DNA of 6,476 nt from positions 1 through 6,476 of the forward strand of contig WJJN01000114.1 of the NCBI GenBank assembly GCA_014729735.1. The letters run 5' to 3'. A model generated the notes under the pieces. It was not told the origin of the DNA and ran no database searches. It saw only the letters and a program-made list of their open reading frames with translations. The translations under genes and the position numbers were made by a program. The DNA is from Candidatus Zhuqueibacterota bacterium. Its GTDB lineage: Bacteria > Zhuqueibacterota > Zhuqueibacteria > Thermofontimicrobiales > Thiofontviventaceae. Shown piece after piece: positions 6,205 through 6,476 of this stretch. Numbering within the stretch: position 1 is the first letter of the stretch; each line of letters starts with the position of its first letter.

Positions 6205-6476
6205 CAATAGGCTCTCCAGTATTCTTCAAATTCCTGATGTGTGTTAAAAACTCCTTTTCCGGTTCTGAAATCTTCGATATTATTGCTTTTTATCGAACCG
6301 ATATTTGTTGTATTACCGCTGCCTGGCTTTTTGCCGGCAATGCGATATTTTTGTTGAACAAAATATTCAATTTCCGTATATGGTGATTGCAAAGTGGATG
6401 CTTCAATAATTTTCTTGATTTCAGTTTTTTTGCATTCGGGATTTCTGGAATACAAAAAGCCGATAATCCAGTGTTC
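6204..6476 (-). CDS. EcoRV-like type II restriction endonuclease, C-terminal 90 residues (partial, 5' end outside window)
   Basis: The frame is open to the window edge, so only the last 90 residues are seen. The TTG at 6455 is an internal Leu codon, not a start. The visible part resembles the C-terminal half of EcoRV: HWIIG near the beginning (residues 2-6 here), then IAG, the recognition loop GSGNTTN followed by IGS (52-61 here; the loop is at 6303-6323), FRTGKGVF, and EFEEYWRAY at the end. In EcoRV the matching loop (about residues 182-188) contacts the outer bases of GATATC in the major groove. The catalytic Asp-Asp-Lys centre lies in the missing N-terminal part. The protein stops right after YWRAY, whereas EcoRV, as I remember it, continues for about 26 residues. 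The stop overlaps the methyltransferase ATG by one base, forming an R-then-M operon. Confidence 0.9.
   Translation of the reverse strand, partial: EHWIIGFLYSRNPECKKTEIKKIIEASTLQSPYTEIEYFVQQKYRIAGKKPGSGNTTNIGSIKSNNIEDFRTGKGVFNTHQEFEEYWRAY

Noticed and set aside
6453..6455. TTG as start codon of an 83-residue protein
   Set aside because: The frame stays open to the window edge and the upstream residues (EHWIIGF) match EcoRV, so this is an internal Leu codon of a longer gene.

Overview
This 6.5 kb window comes from a Gram-negative-type bacterium of intermediate base composition. Envelope proteins are prominent: a lipoprotein peptidase and two proteins with signal peptides. The phylum cannot be fixed from this stretch. 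The AT-rich spacers and signal peptides resemble the Fibrobacteres-Chlorobi-Bacteroidetes region and its relatives. However, the tRNA promoter is a textbook sigma-70 type (TTGACT, 17 bp, TATAAT), which argues against typical Bacteroidota.

Left side, minus strand (9-1456): a tRNA-Arg(UCU) gene lies just downstream of a MepM/Csd3-like M23 peptidoglycan endopeptidase made as a lipoprotein. The tRNA has its own strong promoter, squeezed into the 51 bp between the two genes, and the A-tract upstream of that promoter overlaps the peptidase stop codon. A 291 bp AT-rich divergent spacer (1457-1747) follows.

Centre, plus strand (1748-5127): three genes probably form one transcript. The first encodes an unrecognised 183-residue exported coiled-coil protein with a glycine-rich C-terminal membrane segment. 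The second, 16 bp later, encodes a 440-residue exported pentapeptide-repeat protein. It has fifteen in-phase 11-residue repeats followed by a channel-like membrane module without a potassium selectivity filter. The third, 64 bp further on, is an aldehyde dehydrogenase whose real start is a GTG at 3703, not the upstream ATG.

Right side, minus strand (5131-6476): a type II restriction-modification module that is visibly more AT-rich than the dehydrogenase it abuts. The window edge cuts a restriction endonuclease whose 90 visible residues clearly resemble the C-terminal half of EcoRV, including its DNA-recognition loop. Its stop overlaps the start of a D12-class adenine-N6 DNA methyltransferase that does not look like M.EcoRV. 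The endonuclease would cut a GATATC-like site and the methyltransferase would protect it. The methyltransferase and the dehydrogenase converge with only 3 bp between them.

The best candidates for something little described are the exported coiled-coil/pentapeptide-channel gene pair and the mixed-ancestry EcoRV-like restriction-modification pair.
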